DNA of 29,218 nt from assembly GCA_948663505.1 (NCBI GenBank), contig CAPNAQ010000004.1, forward strand, positions 1 to 29,218, in the 5' to 3' direction. The DNA is from an uncultured Clostridia bacterium. Lineage in GTDB: Bacteria; Bacillota; Clostridia; TANB77; CAG-508. Within the stretch, counting starts at the first letter, position 1; every line of letters starts with the position of its first letter. Below the pieces are notes generated by a model, which was given only the letters and a program-made list of their open reading frames with translations, searched no databases and had not been told where the DNA came from. This document shows, in pieces, positions 14,713-24,283 of this stretch. The position numbers were made by a program, and so were the translations under genes.

Positions 14713-17293
14713 TTAATCATCAATACCTGTCTTTGGTAATTCTTTATCTTTTGCTTCTTTTGGTGTGTAAACAATTGTATGAGCTTCATCCTTATCTTCC
14801 AATTTTGTTTTTTCATAAATAGCATTTACATATGTATTGTTTACAAATATTTTATTATTTGCTAAATTTCTATTTACTTTAACTGTTGCAGTAGGTTTTT
14901 CTTCTTCTTGGAATCCAGATTTAACTTTTCCAAATAAGAAACGATATTCTGTTACATATTCTCCTTCTGCTAAATCTAAATTAATAAAATCTAGTTCATA
15001 ATTTTGTTCTGTTGAATATTCTTCACCTAAGTTTTTCCAATTAGTATTTTTATTTGTGATGTATTGTACTGTATAACTTAATTTTTCATTCCATGTTCCT
15101 GTCTTTACAGTTTGTAATCTTACTTGTCTTGGTAATTTATCTCCCCATACAAATTCAGAAACAGCTACATTTGAAAAGTTTCCAACATGACTAAATTCAT
15201 AAGTAATATTTTCTCCTTGTTTTGCTTGTGTTGGTCCTTCTTTTTCAACATCTACGATTAGATCTACATTATCATTTTCTACCTTTAATTCTAATACTTG
15301 TCCATTTTTATCAAACTTGAATGGTATTAATTCTTCACTAATTACATAGTATGGAATTGTAGAGATTTCTTTCAAATAATATTGTTTTCCTGTTTCCAAA
15401 TATTTATATTCAATTTTCCCTCCATTAGACGTTTTTACTGTTGCTATATATTTTTGGTTTTCATCTAATATTTCAAAGACAGTATCATCAATTGGTGTTC
15501 CTGCTTCTAAATCTAAGTATTGATTATATTCTTTGCTTACTTTGTTTATTTTTAAAATATTTTCATACACTTTTACTGGTACATCATCTTTATCTTCTGT
15601 TTTTGTTTCTAAATATGTTCCTGATACTTTTACATTATTTATAAATTTAGTTTTATCTACTAAATCTTCAATAACTTTTGTTGATACTTTCATTTTGCTA
15701 GTATTAGAAAATCCTATTTTTACCTTTCCAAAATGTAAACTGTATGAAGTTACATATTCATCACTTGCTAATTCTATTTTTGTAAAATCAATTACATTGT
15801 TTATTTTTGTACTTAAATCATCTTGTAATTTTACATTAGATTTTTTATTAGTATTGTATGTAATAGCATATTTTAAATCTTCGTTATAAATGCCTGTTTC
15901 AAGACTTATAATTCTAATTTCTTTTGGTAAATCATCTGTTAAAGTAAAATTATCTAATTTAACATTAGACAAATTTTTAATATTGTCAATTTCATAGGTA
16001 ATAACTTCTTTTCCTTGTGCTTCTTCTTTATCTGCTGTTTTATCAACATTAACTTTGATGTCTACTGGTGTATTTTCTACTACTACCTTTTTGTCATCTC
16101 CATCATATACTAAATTAACATCAAATTTTATGTCTTTTCCTTTTAAATAATAATCTGGTGCTAGTTTTTCACTTATAATATATTCTCCTAAATCTAATCC
16201 TGAAAGTAAAAATTTTCCATATTCATCTGTTGTTATTTCCTTAGTAAACATTCCATCTTTAGATGTAATTGTAAATACAGCTCCTTTTAATCCTGTCCCT
16301 GCTGTTACACCTGTGATTTTATTATCTCCATTAGTTATTTTTTCTACTTCTATATCTGCTTTTGGTCTATATTGCATATTTGCTCTTGTTGTACTCATAA
16401 TAAATGGATCAGTTGTTAATACATAATTTTGTAAATTAGAGTTTGGTGCTTTTCCAAATAGTATTGGATATGTTTCACATTGTCCTGTAATACTAAACTG
16501 AATATCAATATTTTGTGTAATATTAACTCTTGGAACTAATACTTTAAAATGATCTCCTTTATTAAAACTTCCTTTTTCATTATTATTTTCATCTGTTATT
16601 TTCGTTCCTTTTGGTGCTGATGCTCCATTTAAAATAACTTGTATGTCTCTCATATTAACTTGACTATCAACTACAAATGTTTGAGATATAAAATCATTGT
16701 TTCTATTATCTATTCCTGCTTCTGTCATTGCATTAATAGTTATTACTGGGTCTTTGTACGTTTGTGTTCCATTTTTTCCTATATCTGCTAGTTCACGAAT
16801 TTTATTTGCCATTCTATTTCCTATTTCTGTCTTTCCAAAATACTTATTTGTATCTCTTCCATCTAATACACTATATACTGCTTGTTTAGTAACTGCAAAA
16901 GCTTGATAATCATTATCTAATCCCATTTCTGTTGCACTTTTATATGGAAAAGCATTTAATAATACTCTCCAAACAGCTTGATTATTGCTAATTTGAGTTA
17001 TATCTCCAATTTCAACTCCATAACTATCTTCATCTCCTACTCCGATGTAAGTCTGAATTAAGACAATAAGCTGGATATTGTTTACCATTTTCATTATAAA
17101 CTACATAATGTGTTATAATATCAACAGTTACTCCTTGAGGATTAGTATATCTTAAATCATTTCCACATTCTCCTAGTGATACTAAATCCTTTGTTTCTCC
17201 TATTTGTGCTGCAAATACATTATTCAATTGACCTATTATCATAAAGATTAATAATATTGTACTAATTATTTTTTGACTTTTTCTTGTTTTCAT
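14713..17293 (-). CDS. Thioester-domain / Cna_B surface adhesin, interrupted by a +1 shift at CGG
   Basis: Joined product about 859 aa. ATG 17293; signal peptide residues 1-29 (ending NVFAAQ). Thioester domain: Cys in PAYCLNSDLH, a TKQAVY motif and SQTFVVDS with the partner-type Gln. Immediately after DLH comes CGG (17044-17042); frame 0 stops four codons later. Skipping C gives GVGDEDSYGVEIG, the normal continuation. Then two Cna_B-like domains (GLKGAVFTITSKDG; DTVFEILDENQKYI) alternate with two ~165-residue repeats (SNVKLDNFTLTDDLPKEIRI and SNVAVSEFVWGDKLPRQVRL). The end is ELPKTGIDD: a sortase motif but no membrane helix or basic tail. Such proteins attach covalently to surfaces through the thioester. 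Only 83 residues are made without the shift. Confidence 0.85.
17042..17044 (-). other. In-frame CGG, +1 shift site 3 (thioester adhesin)
   Basis: Frame 0 reads TTA CAT CGG AGT AGG AGA TGA. The homologous reading is TTA CAT (C) GGA GTA GGA GAT GAA, Leu-His-Gly-Val-Gly-Asp-Glu. Confidence 0.85.
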
Positions 17294-17313
17294 CTTTGCA
17301 TTTCTCCTTCCAC

Positions 17314-17346
17314 AATAAAAAGCATTGTCTCCTTAGACTAATGCTT
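17314..17346 (-). terminator. Intrinsic terminator/attenuator before the adhesin gene
   Basis: On the minus strand AAGCATT (17346-17340) pairs with AATGCTT (17326-17320), with inner GTCT/AGAC around AAGG, followed by TTTATT. It lies between the secreted 241-aa gene and the adhesin's ribosome site, so adhesin levels may be set by read-through or by a separate promoter. Confidence 0.75.
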
Positions 17347-17363
17347 ATTTTAACTTATCATAT

Positions 17364-18089
17364 TTAGTTTTTAAAACTTGTTATATCTATATAGTATCTT
17401 GTTTCTGTTGCAAATCCAGTCCTTTTATAATCTACTGCATAAACTAAAAATGTAACTGAATATACATTTAATACTTTTCCTTCTACTTGTGAATAATTAT
17501 ATGGTGACATATAGTTTTCACCTATTAGACTCTTGCATACTTCTACACTATACAACATTTTGCCATCTGTTCCCCATAGTTCTTTATTTCTTTTTGCAAT
17601 TTCATTAATGTCTGCTATAAACTTATTTGTTGCTGTTTCATTATAGATATATTCTTCTGTTTTTTGTTCTTGTTTTGTATTTTCTTTACTATTATTTACT
17701 GGTATCTTTTGTCTTTCTTCATTTTGTTTTGCATTAACTGTACTTGTTGGTTCTGCTCCATTCTCATCATTCTTTGTAATTGTTGTTTTCTTGTGTTCGT
17801 TTTTACTGTCTATTTTTTTGCTTTCATATTTCAAATCATTTTTTGTAGTATCATCTATATTCTTGTTTTCTTTCAAAAAATCAACTATATTTGTTCGTTC
17901 TACTTCTGTTTCTTCTTTTATTTCTTTTATTGCAACTTGATTTTCTAATTCTGCTGTTACAACACATTCTTCTACTTTTACTACAATATTTAGATTTTTA
18001 TCATTATTCTGTTCAATTTCTTCTAATCTAATTCCTGAAAATAATATCACAATAATACAAACACTTCCAATAATCATTCTTCTCATCAT
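17364..18089 (-). CDS. Secreted or membrane-anchored hypothetical protein
   Basis: 241 aa, ATG 18089 after AGGAGGG. Residues 1-20 (MMRRMIIGSVCIIVILFSGI) form a signal peptide or anchor. A long low-complexity Lys/Glu/Asn/Thr linker follows (about 50-150). The C-terminal ~90 residues are a folded domain (NKFIADINEIAKRNKELWGT, LYSVEVCKSLIGENYMSPYN, LNVYSVTFLVYAVDYKRTGF) that I do not recognise. The layout, anchor-linker-domain, suggests an extracellular or wall-spanning part in the conjugation apparatus. It follows the sortase gene. Confidence 0.75.
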   Translation of the reverse strand: MMRRMIIGSVCIIVILFSGIRLEEIEQNNDKNLNIVVKVEECVVTAELENQVAIKEIKEETEVERTNIVDFLKENKNIDDTTKNDLKYESKKIDSKNEHKKTTITKNDENGAEPTSTVNAKQNEERQKIPVNNSKENTKQEQKTEEYIYNETATNKFIADINEIAKRNKELWGTDGKMLYSVEVCKSLIGENYMSPYNYSQVEGKVLNVYSVTFLVYAVDYKRTGFATETRYYIDITSFKN

Positions 18090-18175
18090 AAAAATCCCTC
18101 CTCAATATTTTTCCTGAGTATAGAATTTTTACCTATGTTTTTACAATCTGAGAAAAAAATTTCAAATTTAACATT

Positions 18176-18733
18176 TTACTCTTGAACTTGAATTCCTTGT
18201 ATGCAAAGCCTTAATTCTGGCTTATTTGTAACACATGTAATAAGCGTAATTTTATTTTCTTCTGTATTTTCTGTTACAGACCAATCTGTATTATCTATTT
18301 CAAGAATAGAATCTACTTTATACCTCCTTTCTCCCATTTCACTTTTATATATAATTAAATCCCCTTTTTCTAGTTGATTAATATTTTCAAAATAGTGTTC
18401 AACTTCACTTCCCCTATTATGAGCAGCTAAAGCAATATTTCCATCCCAAACACTACTATTTGAAAAATGACCTATATTTAATGCAATTGTTTCTAAATCA
18501 ATACCTTCAGAAATATTTGCTTTTAGATTAATTTTTGGTATTTCTAGTGTTCCAATTATATTATTTTCTGTCATATCTTCTTGTTGCATTTCTTCTTCTG
18601 TCAAATTATTTCTTATAAGATTATTTTGATTTTCTTTAGAATCTTTACTTGATTCCAACAATCTATTAGCAAAAAACAAACAAATTACTATAATAGTAGT
18701 AATAATTATGTATGTTACTATTTTACCTTTCAT
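18176..18733 (-). CDS. Sortase, class D-like
   Basis: 185 aa. N-terminal membrane anchor (residues about 5-24), a polar linker, then the sortase domain starting IIGTLEIPKINLKANISEG. Catalytic residues visible: His in ALAAHNRGSEVEHYF, Cys in KITLITCVTNKPELRLCIQG (TLITC), and Arg in ELRLC. Sortases cleave LPXTG-type motifs and link proteins to the wall or to each other. The likely substrate is the nearby adhesin with LPKTG. Distance and orientation suggest one operon. Confidence 0.92.
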   Translation of the reverse strand: MKGKIVTYIIITTIIVICLFFANRLLESSKDSKENQNNLIRNNLTEEEMQQEDMTENNIIGTLEIPKINLKANISEGIDLETIALNIGHFSNSSVWDGNIALAAHNRGSEVEHYFENINQLEKGDLIIYKSEMGERRYKVDSILEIDNTDWSVTENTEENKITLITCVTNKPELRLCIQGIQVQE

Positions 18734-18760
18734 ATTTACTATATTTCCTCTCTTACTTTC

Positions 18761-19171
18761 TTAACCTTTACCTATTTTAACTTTCTTTATTTTTAATTCA
18801 TATAATCTTTCATATCTTTTAGCTATATCGTTAAATTTTTTTGGATGCTCTAATAACTCTTTTATCTCTGTTGGATAAAAATTACCAAAAATCAAATCAT
18901 AAATTCCTAACTTTAGAGCTATTTTTATTTTGTCTTTTTCATCTTTTTCATCTGTAAATAGTAAGATTACTCTAATATTAAGTTTTCTTAATAAAAATAA
19001 ATAATTTTCAAATTCTTCTCTTTCAATTTCTTGTGCTGCAATAATTGCTGTTTGATTCTTAAATTTTTCATTTTCTATAATAAAGTCTAAATATGAAATA
19101 GCCATACTACCTTTGATTTCTGTTTCTAATATTTCATCTATTTCATGTTTTCCTGTATAAATAATAACCAT
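18761..19171 (-). CDS. Hypothetical receiver-like alpha/beta protein
   Basis: 136 aa, ATG 19171 two bases after the M23 stop codon, using GGAGG inside that gene. Strand-helix alternation (MVIIYTGKHEIDEIL, ISYLDFIIENEK, QTAIIAAQEIE, LNIRVILLFTDEKDEKDK, ALKLGIYDLIFGNFYPTEIK) resembles a response-regulator or CpaE-type receiver fold, but the phosphate-accepting Asp pattern is not evident. The C-terminus is basic (LYELKIKKVKIGKG). Position inside the secretion cluster suggests an accessory role; no firm function. Confidence 0.6.
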   Translation of the reverse strand: MVIIYTGKHEIDEILETEIKGSMAISYLDFIIENEKFKNQTAIIAAQEIEREEFENYLFLLRKLNIRVILLFTDEKDEKDKIKIALKLGIYDLIFGNFYPTEIKELLEHPKKFNDIAKRYERLYELKIKKVKIGKG

Positions 19172-19173
19172 TT

Positions 19174-19936
19174 TTAAATAAATCCTCCTTCTTTACTTTT
19201 TGCTTCTGCTAAGAATTCTTCTGGATCAATTAACTCTCCATTTTTTCTTAATGTAAAATGGCAATGACAACCTGTTGTTGCACCATTTGTATTTTGTCCT
19301 GTCGAATCTTTATATGGATTATTAGATGGACCAGTTACATATTTTGCTCCTACTTTTCCAATTACTTCTCCTTTTTGAACCTTTTGACCTTTCCTTACTA
19401 TAAAATTAGGATCTGAATGACAGTAACTAAACTTATAAACTTTATCTAAACTTTCTATTGTGATAGTATATCCGCCAGCACCTCCCCATCCTGTTGAGAC
19501 TACTTCTCCTTCCATTATTGAAATAATTTCAGTTCCTTCTGGAGCTGGAATATCAATTCCAGAATGAGTTGTAGAAGCACCGAGCTGTTGGAGCATTTCT
19601 TTTTCCAAAATGACTACTAATATAAGTATGTCCTGGAACAGGCCACTCTGAATCTATTACTTTCTTGAATATGCCTTGTAGAAATTCTCCTACACTATCA
19701 AAAAAAATCTTTTTCTCATCTTCACTATATTCTGCAACTGTATAATATTTCAGCTCTTTTTTAAAATCTGCTTCATTATCTTCTTTCGTTCCTATATAAA
19801 AAATATCAGTTATATAACAGCTGAACCATATTATAAATATTACAATAATAGTTGGTATAATAAATGGTTTTAAAAATATAAAAGTTATTTTTAATACTTT
19901 CTTCTTAATTTGTTTTTTTGCTTGTTCTTTAATCAT
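19174..19936 (-). CDS. Membrane-anchored M23 (LytM) cell-wall hydrolase, interrupted by a +1 shift at CGG
   Basis: Joined product about 253 aa. ATG 19936 overlaps the VirB6 end. A membrane helix at about 15-45 (ITFIFLKPFIIPTIIVIFII), a short linker, then the LytM domain: WPVPGHTYISSHFGKRNAPT, Ala, and the CGG codon (19582-19580). Skipping its C gives GASTTHSGIDIPAPEGTEI with the zinc ligands His and Asp, then SYCHSDPN and CHCHFTL with the remaining His residues. PTAGAS-HxGIDI is the regular sequence in such conjugation hydrolases. Frame 0 ends soon after CGG and would lack every zinc ligand. The enzyme opens peptidoglycan for the channel, the VirB1-like role in Gram-positive systems. Confidence 0.9.
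19580..19582 (-). other. In-frame CGG, +1 shift site 4 (M23 hydrolase)
   Basis: Frame 0 reads ACA GCT CGG TGC TTC. The homologous reading is ACA GCT (C) GGT GCT TCT ACA, Thr-Ala-Gly-Ala-Ser-Thr. This is the site where family conservation of Gly is clearest. Confidence 0.85.
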
Positions 19937-21426
19937 CTCTATTATCCATTTCCATTTTAGATATACTGTCTATTTCTTCCTTTTTCTTATAATCTTCTCT
20001 TGTATGATTTACATTATTTCTGTTTTCTCTTCTAGCATCATATCTATTGTTCTTGAAATTTCTACCCTCTGCTATATACATACCTGTATTAAAAAAAGTC
20101 CCTCCTGCTTTTGCTACCATTCCAAGTGGTGATACCTTATTGTTATTATTTAAAATATTGTTTTTATTTGTGTTATTCATTTTTGAGTTTTCTTTCGGTT
20201 CAGTCGAATTTGTATTACTTTGTTTTGGTTCAATTGGTTTTGTTTCTATTGGAGATGTCTGAACAGGTGTTGTTTGTACTGGTGTTGTAAAGCTTTGAAT
20301 ATTTTTTCCATCAATGATAGATGTTTTATTTATAAGGTTTGCTAATATTCCTGATGATGTACTTTCATTTGATTGTCCATTTTTGAATTGATACGCAAAT
20401 GCTCTTACTGCATAAGACATTTCAGCTGCCATTCCTATACCTCTATTAGCCAATTCATCATTTTGTACTCCTGCAATCCTAGAGACTAGATTTTGTAAAG
20501 TATTTTGTAAGACTTCAGCTAGTGGTAAAATCATTAATGCCCATATTAAATTTACTGCCCATCCTTCAGATGCTGGTAAAAAATTTAGATATACTAAAAA
20601 TAGAAAAGCATAAATAAACTGCATAAAAGCATTGATAAGGATTTGTCCAAACCAAATAGAGGCTCCTATTGTTCTTCTATTCATAATCCACATAGTCGCT
20701 ACAATTGGAGTAAATATTGTAAAAATCAAAATCGTAAATTGTCTAATTATAAATTTAAGATTCAATTTTACAAATAAGTAGGCAAACATCGCTATTACTA
20801 AAGAAGTAAGAATGGCATTCCCTGTTCTTATATTAGTTAATAAAGAATTTCCTAATAATCCATTAAGACTTCCTCCATTAGCTTGTAATACTAAGATTTT
20901 TACTAAACTATTATTGAGATATAGCATTAATTTTACAAATAATGGAGCTAGTGCGATTATTGCTCCTCCAAAAAATAGTCTTAATATATTATCTTTTGCT
21001 TCACTTCTTTTCTCAATACTAAAGCCTCCTATTATTAGCTTGTATGATAAAATAATAACAGCAATTAAAATTGGCACACCTGCAATTATTATCATTACTT
21101 TGTACCATTTCATTATTTTGTTCCACTGTTCATTTGTAAATGGTGCTATTTCTAAATCTGTATTACCGAAAATCAATTCATCATATTGCTTGAATCCAAC
21201 TCCAAATTCTTCAGTTGTTGTTAAGTTAAATATTCCTTCAGCAATACCACCTATCATTTTGGCAATTATCTTTTCAAACAAGCCTCCGTTCATCCTCATT
21301 AATTGTTTTTTCAATTTCTGATTCATCATCACTATCAAAAAAACTTGCTTTTACAGGTGTTATTTCAAAGCATAAAAAAACAAGTATTATTATAAATATA
21401 CTTGTAATAATTTTCTTTAATTTCAA
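19929..21426 (-). CDS. VirB6/TrbL-like channel protein, signal-peptide start joined by a +1 shift at CGG
   Basis: Joined product about 498 aa. The start is TTG 21426, directly after the VirB4 stop (TAATTG) with AGGTGG eight bases upstream. The first 46 residues include a signal peptide (MKLKKIITSIFIIILVFLCF ... VKAS) and an acidic stretch SEIEKTINEDE. Then comes CGG (21288-21286); frame 0 stops after AGG CTT GTT. Skipping C gives GGLFEKIIAKMIGGIAEGIF and a polytopic protein with about six membrane helices, then a Pro/Thr/Asn-rich cytoplasmic tail. VirB6 is the inner-membrane channel. An internal ATG (21293) would remove the signal peptide and has no well-placed ribosome site. Confidence 0.85.
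21286..21288 (-). other. In-frame CGG, +1 shift site 5 (VirB6)
   Basis: Frame 0 from the signal peptide reads GAT GAA CGG AGG CTT GTT TGA. The continuing reading is GAT GAA (C) GGA GGC TTG TTT GAA, Asp-Glu-Gly-Gly-Leu-Phe-Glu. Confidence 0.8.
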
Positions 21427-23304
21427 TTAGCTCACCACCTGTTCATGTAGTTTTATAATGTCTTTTTCTCTTTCTAGCATCTCTATTTTTATTGCGGATA
21501 CTGTTCCACCTTTATTTAAAATAGCCTCTCCTGGTTGACATTTTAAAAGAAATTCTCGTGTTCCTTCAGCTAGTTTAAAATGTGAGATAATTTTGTCTAC
21601 ACTCATTGGTGATTGTTTTAATAACAGCGTAGTATCACAGTTATTTAATATTGCTCTTCCTTGAGGTGATGAAATTAATTCATCTGGTGATTGAGTAGCA
21701 ATAGTAAGCGATACTCCTCTTTTTCTTGCCTTACGTGCTAACACTTCCATAAAGTCAGCTGTTTCCTTATATTTAATTAGTGTCCATGCTTCATCAATAT
21801 GGATAGCTTTTTTAGGAAATTTATTATTTATTTTCATATATTTTTCTATTATCCAAGTAGTTATTACCAAATTTGCATAAAACTTTGTTACTTCATCTGT
21901 TATCTCAGATAAATCAAAATCTATTAATTGATCGTTTATATTGATACTACTGTTACAATCAAATATACCTAGTGATTTTCCTTTTAGAAATCCTGTTAGT
22001 ATTTCTGCTAATTCTTTACTATTTTCTTTTGTAGCTAAAATTCGTTGAAAATCACTTAAAGTTGGCATTTGTTTTTTTATTTTGTTTAATGTTATTTTTC
22101 CATTTAACTTTCCTGCTTCTTTTTCAAACAAACTTTGTTTGTCTTGTGTTATTCCTTTTTCTTTGTATGTTTCAATTACAGCTGTTTCAATTTCTACTAA
22201 TTCTTTAGCATTTAACGTTCTATCCATATAATTTTTCATAATTCCTGCAAGTAACGCTCTAATTTCTGCAACTTTTCCTAAAATATCTACCTTTTCAGTT
22301 CCATTAGAATTTTCTTCTGTTTCTATATCAAATAAATTTATTCCAGATGGTACTCCTTGTTTTATTTTGATAATTCTCCCTGATAAGCTATTTGTTCTTT
22401 TCTTATATTCACCTTCATTGTCCAATATCGCTAATTGTCTATTGAGAGTTACAACACTTCTTGAACCTATAATATCCATCGCAACAGACTTTCCTGCTCC
22501 TGATTCTCCAAGAATTGCTAAATGAGGATTTGCAAGTTCTTTACTAAATGTATCTAAATATACTGGTAACCCTGTGAAATAATTTCTACCAATAAGAACA
22601 CCTTCAGGGCTAGATTCTGCATTTGAATTTGAGATTGGAAACATAGTAGCTAATCCATTTGCTGTTATATTTCTTTCATAATCATGAATATTAGATATAT
22701 TAAAAGGCATATTAGCTTTTAAACCTTCAAATTGTCTAAAATTTAAAGTTCTTACTTTTACAGATATTTTTGAAAATTCATTTTTTAATATATTAGATTT
22801 TATATTCAATTCTTCTAAGTTTTTAGCATTTACTCTTAAAAGAATCGTTATATAAAATAACTTATCATTACTTGTTTGAATTTTCTTTCTAATATCTTCA
22901 TAATCAAAAATCATCTTTTCTAATGGGTGTAATAAATCTATATTTCCTCTTGCTTTATATGTTTGATATTCTGATTCTAATATTGTTACTTTTTTAGTTA
23001 ATTGTCTAATTACTGTATCATCTGGAACTGATTCTACATGAATGCTAACATTTATATCTCCTATTTGACTAAAAATATTATCTAACCATCCTATCCATAC
23101 TTTTGATGGATAAGTAGATATTACAAATGTCCTTGAATATCTTTCTTCTCCTAGTATGATTTGATCCCTTTTTTCGTGAACAAAGTCTGGAACTAAAAGT
23201 TCTATTAACTTTGGAACGTTAGAAAATATATCTTTTTCCTTTTCTTGTTTATTTTTTGTTTTATTAAATAATATCTTCTGTTCTTTTCTCTTTGTTTTGA
23301 ACAT
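21427..23304 (-). CDS. virB4: VirB4-type conjugation ATPase
   Basis: 625 aa, ATG 23304 after AAGGAGG, overlapping the previous gene by 41 bases. N-terminal VirB4 domain, then Walker A LGESGAGKSVAMD (about residue 265), Walker B AIHIDEAWTLI, a downstream ARKARKRGVSLTIATQSPDE segment and QPGEAIL near the end, all as in the VirB4/TraE/PrgJ family. It energises assembly and substrate transfer of the secretion channel. The frame is unbroken over 1.9 kb and contains no CGG in any frame position; CGT at 21735-21733 is read as Arg (LARKAR). Confidence 0.95.
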   Translation of the reverse strand: MFKTKRKEQKILFNKTKNKQEKEKDIFSNVPKLIELLVPDFVHEKRDQIILGEERYSRTFVISTYPSKVWIGWLDNIFSQIGDINVSIHVESVPDDTVIRQLTKKVTILESEYQTYKARGNIDLLHPLEKMIFDYEDIRKKIQTSNDKLFYITILLRVNAKNLEELNIKSNILKNEFSKISVKVRTLNFRQFEGLKANMPFNISNIHDYERNITANGLATMFPISNSNAESSPEGVLIGRNYFTGLPVYLDTFSKELANPHLAILGESGAGKSVAMDIIGSRSVVTLNRQLAILDNEGEYKKRTNSLSGRIIKIKQGVPSGINLFDIETEENSNGTEKVDILGKVAEIRALLAGIMKNYMDRTLNAKELVEIETAVIETYKEKGITQDKQSLFEKEAGKLNGKITLNKIKKQMPTLSDFQRILATKENSKELAEILTGFLKGKSLGIFDCNSSININDQLIDFDLSEITDEVTKFYANLVITTWIIEKYMKINNKFPKKAIHIDEAWTLIKYKETADFMEVLARKARKRGVSLTIATQSPDELISSPQGRAILNNCDTTLLLKQSPMSVDKIISHFKLAEGTREFLLKCQPGEAILNKGGTVSAIKIEMLEREKDIIKLHEQVVS

Positions 23305-23989
23305 AAAAGTCTAATCCTCCTTCCTTTACAATTTTTTCAATGTTTTCTGTTGCTTCTTTGTTAAATTCTCTATATAGTAGTTCTATTATTCCTGCATCAC
23401 TTAATAATTTTGTATTAACTTTTATATTTAATAGTCCATATTTTAAGTTATTATAAAATTCTTTTAACCTACATTCTGCTTTTTCTCTCTCTTCAAAGGA
23501 ACTTACTATTAAATAATTTTTTCTAACATATAAATCCTCTTGTTGCATAATATTTTCCAAATATTCTATAATAGATTCTCCATATTCTATCATATTAATA
23601 TTTTTTTGTTTTTGTATATTATTCCTGATTTCTTTAATCTTCTCTCTAGTATCTACTTTTACAACTGTGCTAAAAAATTGCATTTTATAAGTCATTGTTT
23701 TGCTTATATTTACTAAAGTATTATCAATACTTTCCTGTTCCATTTCATTTAAAAGTCTATATTCTATGCTTCCCATTTCAATTATAATTGAATGTTGTCC
23801 TTGTACTGTAATAACACCATTTTTTATTACATCAATTCCCCATATTTCTTTTATATTTTTCTTCTGCTTCCTTAAATTTGTTTTTTCTTCTAGTTTAAAA
23901 TTATAAAATCTATTGTTTTTTTTCACATATATAGTTGTTCCAATAATAACAACTACACTTATAAACATAAAAAATATTGTAATTACCAT
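23264..23989 (-). CDS. Membrane-anchored protein resembling the VirB4 N-terminal domain
   Basis: 241 aa. One N-terminal membrane helix (MVITIFFMFISVVVIIGTTI), a basic linker, then a region resembling the N-terminal (CagE/TrbE/VirB) domain of VirB4 ATPases: WGIDVIKNGVITVQGQHSII, IEYRLLNEMEQESIDNTLVN, QFFSTVVKVDTREKI. There is no Walker motif. It sits between PrgI and VirB4 and overlaps VirB4, so it may be a split or duplicated VirB4 amino-terminal domain that docks the ATPase at the membrane. This assignment is by pattern only. Confidence 0.7.
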   Translation of the reverse strand: MVITIFFMFISVVVIIGTTIYVKKNNRFYNFKLEEKTNLRKQKKNIKEIWGIDVIKNGVITVQGQHSIIIEMGSIEYRLLNEMEQESIDNTLVNISKTMTYKMQFFSTVVKVDTREKIKEIRNNIQKQKNINMIEYGESIIEYLENIMQQEDLYVRKNYLIVSSFEEREKAECRLKEFYNNLKYGLLNIKVNTKLLSDAGIIELLYREFNKEATENIEKIVKEGGLDFYVQNKEKRTEDII

Positions 23990-23993
23990 CTTT

Positions 23994-24278
23994 TTACCTT
24001 TCTAATATATAAATTCTTCTATTTGCCAAAAATTTGAATATGTAAATAAAATATTTATCTGCATTAGTTCCATCAATTTTTAGGAAAGCAAATATAACAC
24101 ATATCCCTACAATTGTTAAAAACAGAATTATTTTTACCAATATATTCATAAAAGGCAAAAAAAATAGACCTATTGAAGCTATTGTAAGAATTAAATATAT
24201 TGCTTGTCTTAAAGATACATATCCACCAAATATCTTTTCTTCATGTTCAAAATTATATGGTACTTGATAAACCTGCAT
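23994..24278 (-). CDS. PrgI-family (VirB3-like) membrane protein
   Basis: 94 aa, ATG 24278 with GGAGG. It begins MQVYQVPYNFEHEEKIFGGY, the characteristic VP-x-x-x-x-x-E-x-x-x-GG-S-x-RQ start of PrgI proteins (here YVSLRQAIYL), followed by two membrane helices (about 30-46 and 49-66) and a short basic tail (FKFLANRRIYILER). PrgI is the VirB3 counterpart of Gram-positive type IV secretion systems and works next to VirB4, matching the gene order. Confidence 0.93.
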   Translation of the reverse strand: MQVYQVPYNFEHEEKIFGGYVSLRQAIYLILTIASIGLFFLPFMNILVKIILFLTIVGICVIFAFLKIDGTNADKYFIYIFKFLANRRIYILER

Positions 24279-24283
24279 AATTT

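Noticed and set aside
21291..21293. VirB6 starting at the internal ATG (MNGGLFEK)
   Set aside because: GAGG directly abuts this ATG, leaving no spacing, and it would discard a clear signal peptide that starts right after the VirB4 stop with good spacing.
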